From: Fragum whitleyi
Taxonomy: Eukaryota; Mollusca; Bivalvia; Cardiida; Cardiidae
DNA: 64,000 nt
Direction: 5' to 3'
Assembly (NCBI GenBank): GCA_948146395.1
Contig: OX411543.1
Location: forward strand, 23,379,026 to 23,443,025
Shown here one piece after another: positions 34,001-49,000 of this stretch. A program made the translations under genes and the position numbers. Numbering within the stretch: the stretch's first letter is position 1; every line of letters starts with the position of its first letter. Under the pieces are notes generated by a model, which searched no databases, was not told where the DNA came from, and worked only from the letters and a program-made list of their open reading frames with translations.

Positions 34001-37000
34001 AAGACACCCAAAACACAATCCCTTTGACCTCAGAAACGCAAACCTGTCCTTAATATCTTTCTCCCGTATTTTATTACACTCGTGTAGAGCATGATTATGC
34101 AGGTTGCAAAATATACAAGGTTTTTGCTGTGCATCACTTACCTTGCTGCTAGAACCATTTTCTGACAGATTAGTGACAAAACTTTTGCTACCTGTATTGC
34201 CCTTTGCATTTGACTTTGATTTTGCCAAGGAGTTGTTTGTATTGGATAGTACCAATCTCCCATACACTGGGTCTCTGGCTTTAAGAGCTTCCTTACGTAT
34301 GAAAGAGACAAGGGTTTCAAACTTTATCATGCCATTCTTTGACCTTACATCATATACAATATTTCTCCATTTATCATGCATGAAGTAGGGCAGTTTTTTG
34401 ACAATTAGTTTTAAATTATCCGGGTACTCGATAATAGCCGAAGCGTTTGTGTCGCCAACCGCGAATAAGCATTCACGTAAGAATATTGCATACTCATCTA
34501 GCGCTTGCGGGTCATCAGCTTTGATGACTGGCCAATTCAGAGCTCTCTCGACGTATGTTCGCGCAATTACATTCTGATCACCGTAGCGATAAGCAAATTC
34601 TTCAATAGCCGCTTTAAAACCTTTTTCCGCACTAAGATTTGAATATCCTACGACTAATTTGTGGGCTTCGCCGCTAGTAAATTGTAGCAAGAAATTTAAC
34701 TTTTCTTCGAAGGAATCAGTGTTTGAACACACACTTTGGTTAAATTGCCTAGTGAACCTTTTGTAATCTAAAACGTTTCCGTCAAATTTTAAAATTTCAG
34801 CCTTCGGTTTATTGAGCTCGCGTGTCACTAATAAATTGACATTGGTTTCGCGTGAATAATTCAAAGCGTGATTATTACTGTCATTAACTATCTGTTTCGG
34901 CATACATGTACTCTGTGATTTCAAATCTGTACTCTTTTCCAATGCTCGAAGTTCTTCTTCAGCTTCGATGAAACTCCTCTCTAAATAGTCTAGCGCCTTT
35001 TCTCTCGCGCTGCTCACCTCCAGCTCGGTTTTAAGATTCAATTCTTTTTCTTTGAACCTTACTCTTAGCTTCTCTTCTTCCAATTCCTGTCTCAATTTGA
35101 CGGATGATGCCCTAGCCTTCAACTCAGCCTGACGCTGAGCCTCCTTGACGCGTTCGATAGACACCTGTGATGCAACGCTTTGTTGGCTTGTTGCGTAATT
35201 ACTGCTAGGTCTTCTGGTGTTCCTGGTTACCCAACTTTCACATAATGACTTCACCTCTGAAAATTTTCTTGTCTCTTTTTCAAACTGCTTGCTCAATTCT
35301 TGTTGATCATCACTGTTGCTCAACATTATGCAAGCATCATTTAAATCGAGAAGATCTTCATAGTATGACAACCACCTTGAGTAAGTGTCCTGAATTATAG
35401 TATGATCTTTATCCTCATCGATTAGTCTGTGAATGTCACTGGATAAAGTGTTGAGTTTTCTGACAGTCTTATCTCGATCCTTTAATTTAAGGTCCAGTTG
35501 ATATGATCGACCCTTCTCAGTGAGAGCTCTGGATCTCTGATGAGAGTCTTCGGATTCTGTCCCATGAAGTTCCATAATGAACATGTAATGCGAAAGATGA
35601 ATGAGGCATATGATTTGTACTAGTCCTTTAATTCCCCACATCGTGTGTAGCGATTATCTACAAATAGATACACAAATAAAACAATAAGAATCTCTTGTAA
35701 ACAAATCTACCCACTCTTCAACTTTGACTAAGACGACAAACCGAAATGACCCAAAATATTATCGAAGAGATAGAGCTAGTGATGTCACAAGTCAAACTGT
35801 ATTTGCATGCAGCCCGACCTGTGTCAACACTAACTTCAAATGTTACCAAAATCTTCACCAGCGATGACTGACCAAAAATACTCAATGACTATTACCTCAA
35901 AATATAGTTTGTGAAGAATTTTCTGATAAAAGGTTTCTAAGACAAACATTTCTAGAAAATGGGTTAAATTGGAAATAAAATAATCTCTTAAGGCAATAAT
36001 GGTTGTCATAATCATTAGGGTAACCTACTTTGGAAAATGAATGAGCACAGTGATTGCCAGGATCAGGCGGCGCAGAATGTGCAGCCCGATCCGGGAAGAC
36101 ACTGTACAGTGGCAATAAAATGCAGAGTATCAATACAACCCGACCACATTCTTATAAACCAAATATGCATATTGTTTTAATTCTAGAACACTAGAACGGA
36201 CGTGAATCTACAACGAGTCTACGACTACAATGCAGAAACCTAAACAAATATTTGCAACCTTTTGTTACACAACCCCGAAAACATTGCTGACAATATAATT
36301 TGCATTAAAATTCCCAAATTGTCCAAATATGTCAATGATTCCAGGCAATAACAGTGTCACATGTCAACTCAATGTAGACACAATATGAAGATATCAACCC
36401 TAAAACCTTCTGCAACAGAAAATGGCTGACCAAACAGCATGGATCAAGATCGGACCGCACAAAATGCAAGCCGATCTCTCACCAAGCTGTTTCGTAACAC
36501 AAACTCAGTGAAAAATGAATGCATACACTAGACTGTACACAAACCCAAGAATCTCTTAGTATCTCAATATGCAAAACACCTTATTGGCCAGATAAAGTGC
36601 GTTGTAAAATGAGCAAATATGCCGACGCCATTTTTAACAGTGCAACCCTTGCTGCAGTCAATGCAATAAATTGCAGGAACGATAAATGCAACATGGAAAT
36701 TATATATGGATGCGTGTAGACTAATCATTGGTGCATCATATTATTGCTTGATACATACGGAACTTGTATCTGGATCTCCTCAAACCAAACATTTTTCAAT
36801 ACACGTTGAATTTCTTCTTCTAACGACCATGCTTTTTTCTCAGTTAGTCACGTGACCGGAAAAACCTTTTCGCACAAATATTTTCGATACCATACGATTC
36901 CCACAAATCCTTTTCTCTACTAATCAGAAATAGTAAGCGCTTTTGCCGCTTACATACCAGCCCTCTAATTGCAAAGTAATAGACTTTAATCCGATACTTT

Positions 37001-40000
37001 GCAATTACAAGCCTGAAAAACATAATACTTGGTTCAAATTTCAAATACAATTATTTACAGTCTTATCAAGACAAATTGTTTAAATTACCAATGACAAATG
37101 CTAAATGAACAGTTGACAAATTATCAAATGACAACTTCAGCTCATGAATATTCTTGTGTACAAGACAAAAATAAATGCTTATTCTAGTTCAAGCATAACC
37201 ACCAATTTATCGATTGGCCTAACTAAAACATTTGTGGCTGTTCTAACTTTGACCTGACGCACAAGACCAGCACGGTCTGGCAATGTTTCAACAACCACTG
37301 CAAGTGGCCAAGAATTCCGTTGTGCATTTGAGTCCACAATAACGACAATATCTCCGACTTTGATATTTCTCCCCTGAAAGTGCCATTTTTGACGCTCTTG
37401 TAGAAGGGGTAGGTACTCTCGTACCCACCTCTTCCAAAAGAGGTTAGACATGAACTGAATTTGTCGCCATCTTCGTTTACAATAATTGTCATCTTGATCA
37501 AAAATACCCGGAGGTAAATTTGTCTCACTTTTTAACAACAGCAAGTGATTAGGTGTGAGTATGTTTAGATCATTCGGTTGATCTGATGCGCGTGTAAGCG
37601 GACGGCTATTCAATATAGCTTCAATTTCGCAGAGAAGCGTCGAAAGTCCTTCATCGTCAAGCACTTGCTGCTTTAGAGTATAGTTCATTGCACTCCGTAC
37701 TGATTTAATGAGTCTCTCCCATACACCTCCAAAATGGGAACCCATCGGTGGGTTAAAGGTCCATTCAACATTTTGTTGTATCATAGCACTATTTATTGCC
37801 GTAGAGTTCCATTCGTTAATGGCAGTTTTCAACTCGCGTTCCGCGCCAACGAAGTTTGTTCCATTATCAGATATCATTTTCTTGACCTGACCGCGGCGCG
37901 CAATAAACCGTCTCAAGGCATTGATATAAGAACTTGTGTCTAATGAATATGCTAATTCTAAATGAACAGCCCTACTAGCCAAGCAAGTGAAAATAACACC
38001 CCAGCGTTTAACTCTACTTCTTTTCATTTTGACTTCAAAAGGTCCAAAATAGTCAACTCCTACCCGCGTAAAGGGTGGTTCGTCCGCAATCACTCGGTCT
38101 CGCGGTAATGTAGACATTTTCTGTTGGCCAACATGTGCCCTTTGTCGTTTGCAATCAACACACTTTGATATGACTTTCTTAATAGCCGAAGGAGCTCTGA
38201 TTAGCCAGTATCTTTGCCTTAAATTAGCAAAAATGTGATTTCTCCCAGAATGCATAAGCTTACTGTGAATATCTCTTAAAATCAAAGTCGATACATGATG
38301 ATCTTTTGGTAGGATCACTGGGTGCTTATTTGTACAGGAGATATTTGCGTTGTGCAGTCTACCACCCACACATAATAACTTGTCTTGTATTATTGGGTCT
38401 AAGCTTTTCAAGTTACTTCTCTTCTTTACCTTAGAATCTGACCCTTGTAGGTCGTTAATTTCATCTGCAAAACACTCTAACTGAACAAACCTCAATATCT
38501 CTGATTCTGCTTCTTGCAAGTTTGATAAGGTTAACTTCCTAGGCAGAGTACCTTTCAGTGATTGACCATACTTCAGCCTAACACGTTCTTGTAGAATGGA
38601 CCTAATTTTCAAAATCCAGGCTACACTTCTTTTAAGACCATACCATGAAGAATGGTAGTTGATAAGCCTATTCATAGGTTCATCATTGACCTTTAACATA
38701 GAAAGTCCTACGGGGATGGCTTTCACCTCCGGATCATCATCATTTAGCTCTAGCTTACCTTCGGGTTTACAAGACCATTACTCATTATCTGACCAAAGAA
38801 AATCTGGAGCTTTTATCCAATGATTTAACCAATCTTTCTCAATGACTCCCATGCCTCTGGAAGCTAAATCTGCAGGATTGTGTTTTGTGTTAATATAACA
38901 CCACTGATCAGGCTCTGACCCTTCGTGTATGACTGTAAGTCTATTTGCAACAAATGTATGAAAACGACTTGATGTATTTCTTATATACCTAAGTACAGAC
39001 ATGCTGTCTGTCCAAAAGTAACTACTATCTACCATTATTTCCAACTCACGTTTCAGCATTTTGTCCGTTCGTACAGCCACTGTGGCTGCTGTCAGTTCCA
39101 ATCTGGGAACGGTAACCTTTTTAAGGGGTGCAACTCGAGATTTTCCCATTACAAAGGAACAATGTATTCTATCATTTGTATCAACTAACCTTAAGTAGGT
39201 AACAGTCCCATAGCCTTTTTCACTAGCATCAGCAAAATGGTGCAACTGTACTGTTCGTGGTTGGCCAAAAGTTTGTGGCTTATAGCACCTCTCAACACAG
39301 TAGTTTGACACATCCTGAATGTCGTTTAACCAACGACGCCACATCCTGGCATACTTCTCAGGAATTTGATCGTCCCAAGACAACTGTGCTTGACACAACT
39401 CTTGAAGTATTGTTTTGGGTCTGAGAACAAGTGGTGACAAAAATCCCAAAGGATCATATATTGAACTTACACATGATAAGATGCCTCTTCTTGTGAAAGG
39501 TTGATCTTTCAAGTCTATAGTGAAGTTAAAGGTGTCTGTCTGCATACACCAACTTACCCCTAGAGTTCTCTCTATAGGCAGACGCTCATAATCTAGGTCC
39601 AAATCCTTTATACCACTTGCCCTATCCTCTACTGGAATACTGTTCACCACCTCTCTACTATTGGAAATCCATTTGGATATGTTAAACCCACCTTCCTCAA
39701 GAATTGCTTTAACATCTTTTACCAATGATGTGGCTCTACTTACCGTGGATGTTGATTTAAGGCAATCGTCCACATAGAAATTCTTCAGCACAGTGTCGAT
39801 TGCTTCTTGCTCAAATTTGCCCTGTACATCGGTAGCTGCCTTTCGAAGGGCATAATTTGCGCAGCTCGGTGAGGATGTGGATCCAAATAAATGGACATTC
39901 ATCTTATACTCGGTTGGGTTCTTACTTGTATCCCCTAAATCCCACCATAAAAACCTTTGATAGTTTCTGTCCCTCTCTGTTACTTGTACTTGGTAAAACA

Positions 40001-43000
40001 TACTCTCTATGTCACCGGTTACAGCTATCTTTTCTTGTCTAAATCTCAAAAGGGTACCAACAAGGTTGTTAGTAAGGTTAGGACCTTGTAAAAGCATATC
40101 ATTCAGTGAAACTCCCTGAAATTTTGCTGCACAATCAAAAACCACTCTGATTTTATCCTTCTTGGGGTGGTAAACACCATGATGGGGTAAATACCATACC
40201 TGTCCTATATTGGGTATATCATCTCTCGACACTTTCCGGGCATAACCCTTCTTAAAGATATTATTCATGAATTCAGTGTACTTCCTGTGAAAATTTACGT
40301 CTTTCTCGAAACGCTTCCTGAGCATAATAAGCCTTTGTTCTGCTTGTTTCCTATTATTCGGCATAATAATTGGTCTATTTACAAATGGTAAATCAATTGA
40401 GTAATGACCTTCAATCCTCTTAACTGAATTGGCGACTACCTGAAGAAACTGTTTGTCTTCCCGTGAATTCTCAGGAACGTCATCGATGACTCTCTCGCAA
40501 AAGTCATAGTTAAATTGGTTAACAATCTGATCCTGTAAAGTGGGCTCCACTTTGATAAAATTTGAAACCACCTTACCATTATATGGTGACGTGTCTAATG
40601 GGCCATTGATCACCCAGCCAAATTTTGTTTTCACCGCAAAGGGTCCGCCATTCTGACTTGGGATAACCTCCCACGGCTCCATAGCCTTGGGCACATTGAC
40701 TCCTATCAATAAATCTACAGGGCTTTCGATACGCTGCAGTGACACATCCTTCAGATATGACCAATTCTTCAAATCATCTGATGAAATCACATCCTTTTTA
40801 CATACAGGTAACTTACCTTGAGCGTACACTACTGGCAAGTCAAGTGAACTATTTCCGTCCAGTGAACTAATTTCTAAACCACTTACCTTGTAGGTAGTGT
40901 ATACACTTTCCTTGTTCATAGTGGAAAGACTAATTTTGGCCTTCTTACCTTCCAAATTAAGTGCCTTGACCAATCTTTCTGAGCAAAAAGAGGCCGTACT
41001 TCCCGAGTCTAAGAAGGCATATGTCTCTAAATACTTATCACTCGATTTAAACTTAACCCTAACAGGAACTATTGGCAATGCCTGGGTAACTTTCTCTCCA
41101 GCCCCCATATGAGTAGCAGAGGATGTGGCTTTAGGTGTAAATTCAGGAGTATCCACATTTAAGGATCGGTTTATGTGAAGTATAGAAGTGTGTAAACCGT
41201 CACAATACTTACACTTGTTCTTATTTCTACAATCATTCTTAAAGTGACCAGACTTAAGACACCCAAAACACAATCCCTTTGACCTCAGAAACGCAAACCT
41301 GTCCTTAATATCTTTCTCCCGTATTTTATTACACTCGTGTAGAGCATGATTATGCAGGTTGCAAAATATACAAGGTTTTTGCTGTGCATCACTTACCTTG
41401 CTGCTAGAACCATTTTCTGACAGATTAGTGACAAAACTTTTGCTACCTGTATTGCCCTTTGCATTTGACTTTGATTTTGCCAAGGAGTTGTTTGTATTGG
41501 ATAGTACCAATCTCCCATACACTGGGTCTCTGGCTTTAAGAGCTTCCTTACGTATGAAAGAGACAAGGGTTTCAAACTTTATCATGCCATTCTTTGACCT
41601 TACATCATATACAATATTTCTCCATTTATCATGCATGAAGTAGGGCAGTTTTTTGACAATTAGTTTTAAATTATCCGGGTACTCGATAATAGCCGAAGCG
41701 TTTGTGTCGCCAACCGCGAATAAGCATTCACGTAAGAATATTGCATACTCATCTAGCGCTTGCGGGTCATCAGCTTTGATGACTGGCCAATTCAGAGCTC
41801 TCTCGACGTATGTTCGCGCAATTACATTCTGATCACCGTAGCGATAAGCAAATTCTTCAATAGCCGCTTTAAAACCTTTTTCCGCACTAAGATTTGAATA
41901 TCCTACGACTAATTTGTGGGCTTCGCCGCTAGTAAATTGTAGCAAGAAATTTAACTTTTCTTCGAAGGAATCAGTGTTTGAACACACACTTTGGTTAAAT
42001 TGCCTAGTGAACCTTTTGTAATCTAAAACGTTTCCGTCAAATTTTAAAATTTCAGCCTTCGGTTTATTGAGCTCGCGTGTCACTAATAAATTGACATTGG
42101 TTTCGCGTGAATAATTCAAAGCGTGATTATTACTGTCATTAACTATCTGTTTCGGCATAGATGTACTCTGTGATTTCAAATCTGTACTCTTTTCCAATGC
42201 TCGAAGTTCTTCTTCAGCTTCGATGAAACTCCTCTCTAAATAGTCTAGCGCCTTTTCTCTCGCGCTGCTCACCTCCAGCTCGGTTTTAAGATTCAATTCT
42301 TTTTCTTTGAACCTTACTCTTAGCTTCTCTTCTTCCAATTCCTGTCTCAATTTGACGGATGATGCCCTAGCCTTCAACTCAGCCTGACGCTGAGCCTCCT
42401 TGACGCGTTCGATAGACACCTGTGATGCAACGCTTTGTTGGCTTGTTGCGTAATTACTGCTAGGTCTTCTGGTGTTCCTGGTTACCCAACTTTCACATAA
42501 TGACTTCACCTCTGAAAATTTTCTAGTCTCTTTTTCAAACTGCTTGCTCAATTCTTGTTGATCATCACTGTTGCTCAACATTATGCAAGCATCATTTAAA
42601 TCGAGAAGATCTTCATAGTATGACAACCACCTTGAGTAAGTGTCCTGAATTATAGTATGATCTTTATCCTCATCGATTAGTCTGTGAATGTCACTGGATA
42701 AAGTGTTGAGTTTTCTGACAGTCTTATCTCGATCCTTTAATTTAAGGTCCAGTTGATATGATCGACCCTTCTCAGTGAGAGCTCTGGATCTCTGATGAGA
42801 GTCTTCGGATTCTGTCCCATGAAGTTCCATAATGAACATGTAATGCGAAAGATGAATGAGGCATATGATTTGTACTAGTCCTTTAATTCCCCACATCGTG
42901 TGTAGCGATTATCTACAAATAGATACACAAATAAAACAATAAGAATCTCTTGTAACCAAATCTACCCACTCTTCAACTTTGACTAAGACGACAAACCGAA

Positions 43001-46000
43001 ATGACCCAAAATATTATCGAAGAGATAGAGCTAGTGATGTCACAAGTCAAACTGTATTTGCATGCAGCCCGACCTGTGTCAACACTAACTTCAAATGTTA
43101 CCAAAATCTTCACCAGCGATGACTGACCAAAAATACTCAATGACTATTACCTCAAAATATAGTTTGTGAAGAATTTTCTGATAAAAGGTTTCTAAGACAA
43201 ACATTTCTAGAAAATGGGTTAAATTGGAAATAAAATAATCTCTTAAGGCAATAATGGTTGTCATAATCATTAGGGTAACCTACTTTGGAAAATGAATGAG
43301 CACAGTGATTGCCAGGATCAGGCGGCGCAGAATGTGCAGCCCGATCCGGGAAGACACTGTACAGTGGCAATAAAATGCAGAGTATCAATACAACCCGACC
43401 ACATTCTTATAAACCAAATATGCATATTGTTTTAATTCTAGAACACTAGAACGGACGTGAATCTACAACGAGTCTACGACTACAATGCAGAAACCTAAAC
43501 AAATATTTGCAACCTTTTGTTACACAACCCCGAAAACATTGCTGACAATATAATTTGCATTAAAATTCCCAAATTGTCCAAATATGTCAATGATTCCAGG
43601 CAATAACAGTGTCACATGTCAACTCAATGTAGACACAATATGAAGATATCAACCCTAAAACCTTCTGCAACAGAAAATGGCTGACCAAACAGCATGGATC
43701 AAGATCGGACCGCACAAAATGCAAGCCGATCTCTCACCAAGCTGTTTCGTAACACAAACTCAGTGAAAAATGAATGCATACACTAGACTGTACACAAACC
43801 CAAGAATCTCTTAGTATCTCAATATGCAAAACACCTTATTGGCCAGATAAAGTGCGTTGTAAAATGAGCAAATATGCCGACGCCATTTTTAACAGTGCAA
43901 CCCTTGCTGCAGTCAATGCAATAAATTGCAGGAACGATAAATGCAACATGGAAATTATATATGGATGCGTGTAGACTAATCATTGGTGCATCATATTATT
44001 GCTTGATACATACGGAACTTGTATCTGGATCTCCTCAAACCAAACATTTTTCAATACATGTTGAATTTCTTCTTCTAACGACCATGCTTTTTTCTCAGTT
44101 AGTCACGTGACCGGAAAAACCTTTTCGCACAAATATTTTCGATACCATACGATTCGCACAAATCCTTTTCTCTACTAATCAGAAATAGTAAGCGCTTTTG
44201 CCGCTTACATACCAGCCCTCTAATTGCAAAGTAATAGACTTTAATCCGATACTTTGCAATTACAAGCCTGAAAAACATAATACTTGGTTCAAATTTCAAA
44301 TACAATTATTTACAGTCTTATCAAGACAAATTGTTTAAATTACCAATGACAAATGCTAAATGAACAGTTGACAAATTATCAAATGACAACTTCAGCTCAT
44401 GAATATTCTTGTGTACAAGACAAAAATAAATGCTTATTCTAGTTCAAGCATAACCACCAATTTATCGATTGGCCTAACTAAAACATTTGTGGCTGTTCTA
44501 ACTTTGACCTGACGCACAAGACCAGCACGGTCTGGCAATGTTTCAACAACCACTGCAAGTGGCCAAGAATTCCGTGGTGCATTTGAGTCCACAATAACGA
44601 CAATATCTCCGACTTTGATATTTCTCCTCTGAAAGTGCCATTTTTGACGCTCTTGTAGAAGGGGTAGGTACTCTCGTACCCACCTCTTCCAAAAGAGGTT
44701 AGACATGAACTGAATTTGTCGCCATCTTCGTTTACAATAATTGTCATCTTGATCAAAAATACCCGGAGGTAAATTTGTCTCACTTTTTAACAACAGCAAG
44801 TGATTAGGTGTGAGTATGTTTAGATCATTCGGTTGATCTGATGCGCGTGTAAGCGGACGGCTATTCAATATAGCTTCAATTTCGCAGAGAAGCGTCGAAA
44901 GTCCTTCATCGTCAAGCACTTGCTGCTTTAGAGTATAGTTCATTGCACTCCGTACTGATTTAATGAGTCTCTCCCATACACCTCCAAAATGGGAACCCAT
45001 CGGTGGGTTAAAGGTCCATTCAACATTTTGTTGTATCATAGCACTATTTATTGCCGTAGAGTTCCATTCGTTAATGGCAGTTTTCAACTCGCGTTCCGCG
45101 CCAACGAAGTTTGTTCCATTATCAGATATCATTTTCTTGACCTGACCGCGGCGCGCAATAAACCGTCTCAAGGCATTGATATAAGAACTTGTGTCTAATG
45201 AATATGCTAATTCTAAATGAACAGCCCTACTAGCCAAGCAAGTGAAAATAACACCCCAGCGTTTAACTCTACTTCTTTTCATTTTGACTTCAAAAGGTCC
45301 AAAATAGTCAACTCCTACCCGCGTAAAGGGTGGTTCGTCCGCAATCACTCGGTCTCGCGGTAATGTAGACATTTTCTGTTGGCCAACATGTGCCCTTTGT
45401 CGTTTGCAATCAACACACTTTGATATGACTTTCTTAATAGCCGAAGGAGCTCTGATTAGCCAGTATCTTTGCCTTAAATTAGCCAACATGTGATTTCTCC
45501 CAGAATGCATAAGCTTACTGTGAATATCTCTTAAAATCAAAGTCGATACATGATGATCTTTTGGTAGGATCACTGGGTGCTTATTTGTACAGGAGATATT
45601 TGCGTTGTGCAGTCTACCACCCACACATAATAACTTGTCTTGTATTATTGGGTCTAAGCTTTTCAAGTTACTTCTCTTCTTTACCTTAGAATCTGACCCT
45701 TGTAGGTCGTTAATTTCATCTGCAAAACACTCTAACTGAACAAACCTCAATATCTCTGATTCTGCTTCTTGCAAGTTTGATAAGGTTAACTTCCTAGGCA
45801 GAGTACCTTTCAGTGATTGACCATACTTCAGCCTAACACGTTCTTGTAGAATGGACCTAATTTTCAAAATCCAGGCTACACTTCTTTTAAGACCATACCA
45901 TGAAGAATGGTAGTTGATAAGCCTATTCATAGGTTCATCATTGACCTTTAACATAGAAAGTCCTACGGGGATGGCTTTCACCTCCGGATCATCATCATTT

Positions 46001-49000
46001 AGCTCTAGCTTACCTTCGGGTTTACAAGACCATTGCTCATTATCTGACCAAAGAAAATCTGGAGCTTTTATCCAATGATTTAACCAATCTTTCTCGATGA
46101 CTCCCATGCCTCTGGAAGCTAAATCTGCAGGATTTTGTTTTGTGTTAATATAACACCACTGATCAGGCTCTGACCCTTCGTGTATGACTGTAAGTCTATT
46201 TGCAACAAATGTATGAAAACGACTTGATGTATTTCTTATATACCTAAGTACAGACATGCTGTCTGTCCAAAAGTAACTACTATCTACCATTATTTCCAAC
46301 TCACGTTTCAGCATTTTGTCCGTTCGTACAGCCACTGTGGCTGCTGTCAGTTCCAATCTGGGAACGGTAACCTTTTTAAGGGGTGCAACTCGAGATTTTC
46401 CCATTACAAAGGAACAATGTATTCTATCATTTGTATCAACTAACCTTAAGTAGGTAACAGTCCCATAGCCTTTTTCACTAGCATCAGCAAAATGGTGCAA
46501 CTGTACTGTTCGTGGTTGGCCAAAAGTTTGTGGCTTATAGCACCTCTCAACACAGTAGTTTGACACATCCTGAATGTCGTTTAACCAACGACGCCACATC
46601 CTGGCATACTTCTCAGGAATTTGATCGTCCCAAGACAACTGTGCTTGACACAACTCTTGAAGTATTGTTTTGGGTCTGAGAACAAGTGGTGACAAAAATC
46701 CCAAAGGATCATATATTGAACTTACACATGATAAGATGCCTCTTCTTGTGAAAGGTTGATCTTTCAAGTCTATAGTGAAGTTAAAGGTGTCTGTCTGCAT
46801 ACACCAACTTACCCCTAGAGTTCTCTCTATAGGCAGACGCTCATAATCTAGGTCCAAATCCTTTATACCACTTGCCCTATCCTCTACTGGAATACTGTTC
46901 ACCACCTCTCTACTATTGGAAATCCATTTGGATATGTTAAACCCACCTTCCTCAAGAATTGCTTTAACATCTTTTACCAATGATGTGGCTCTACTTACCG
47001 TGGATGTTGATTTAAGGCAATCGTCCACATAGAAATTCTTCAGCACAGTGTCGATTGCTTCTTGCTCAAATTTGCCCTGTACATCGGTAGCTGCCTTTCG
47101 AAGGGCATAATTTGCGCAGCTCGGTGAGGATGTGGATCCAAATAAATGGACATTCATCTTATACTCGGTTGGGTTCTTACTTGTATCCCCTAAATCCCAC
47201 CATAAAAACCTTTGATAGTTTCTGTCCCTCTCTGTTACTTGTACTTGGTAAAACATACTCTCTATGTCACCGGTTACAGCTATCTTTTCTTGTCTAAATC
47301 TCAAAAGGGTACCAACAAGGTTGTTAGTAAGGTTAGGACCTTGTAAAAGCATATCATTCAGTGAAACTCCCTGAAATTTTGCTGCACAATCAAAAACCAC
47401 TCTGATTTTATCCTTCTTGGGGTGGTAAACACCATGATGGGGTAAATACCATACCTGTCCTATATTGGGTATATCATCTCTCGACACTTTCCGGGCATAA
47501 CCCTTCTTAAAGATATTATTCATGAATTCAGTGTACTTCCTGTGAAAATTTACGTCTTTCTCGAAACGCTTCCTGAGCATAATAAGCCTTTGTTCTGCTT
47601 GTTTCCTATTATTCGGCATAATAATTGGTCTATTTACAAATGGTAAATCAATTGAGTAATGACCTTCAATCCTCTTAACTGAATTGGCGACTACCTGAAA
47701 AAACTGTTTGTCTTCCCGTGAATTCTCAGGAACGTCATCGATGACTCTCTCGCAAAAGTCATAGTTAAATTGGTTAACAATCTGATCCTGTAAAGTGGGC
47801 TCCACTTTGATAAAATTTGAAACCACCTTACCATTATATGGTGACGTGTCTAATGGGCCATTGATCACCCAGCCAAATTTTGTTTTCACCGCAAAGGGTC
47901 CGCCATTCTGACTTGGGATAACCTCCCACGGCTCCATAGCCTTGGGCACATTGACTCCTATCAATAAATCTACAGGGCTTTCGATACGCTGCAGTGACAC
48001 ATCCTTCAGATATGACCAATTCTTCAAATCATCTGATGAAATCACATCCTTTTTACATACAGGTAACTTACCTTGAGCGTACACTACTGGCAAGTCAAGT
48101 GAACTATTTCCGTCCAGTGAACTAATTTCTAAACCACTTACCTTGTAGGTAGTGTATACACTTTCCTTGTTCATAGTGGAAAGACTAATTTTGGCCTTCT
48201 TACCTTCCAAATTAAGTGCCTTGACCAATCTTTCTGAGCAAAAAGAGGCCGTACTTCCCGAGTCTAAGAAGGCATATGTCTCTAAATACTTATCACTCGA
48301 TTTAAACTTAACCCTAACAGGAACTATTGGCAATGCCTGGGTAACTTTCTCTCCAGCCCCCATATGAGTAGCAGAGGATGTGGCTTAAGGTGTAAATTCA
48401 GGAGTATCCACATTTAAGGATCGGTTTATGTGAAGTATAGAAGTGTGTAAACCGTCACAATACTTACACTTGTTCTTATTTCTACAATCATTCTTAAAGT
48501 GACCAGACTTAAGACACCCAAAACACAATCCCTTTGACCTCAGAAACGCAAACCTGTCCTTAATATCTTTCTCCCGTATTTTATTACACTCGTGTAGAGC
48601 ATGATTATGCAGGTTGCAAAATATACAAGGTTTTTGCTGTGCATCACTTACCTTGCTGCTAGAACCATTTTCTGACAGATTAGTGACAAAACTTTTGCTA
48701 CCTGTATTGCCCTTTGCATTTGACTTTGATTTTGCCAAGGAGTTGTTTGTATTGGATAGTACCAATCTCCCATACACTGGGTCTCTGGCTTTAAGAGCTT
48801 CCTTACGTATGAAAGAGACAAGGGTTTCAAACTTTATCATGCCATTCTTTGACCTTACATCATATACAATATTTCTCCATTTATCATGCATGAAGTAGGG
48901 CAGTTTTTTGACAATTAGTTTTAAATTATCCGGGTACTCGATAATAGCCGAAGCGTTTGTGTCGCCAACCGCGAATAAGCATTCACGTAAGAATATTGCA

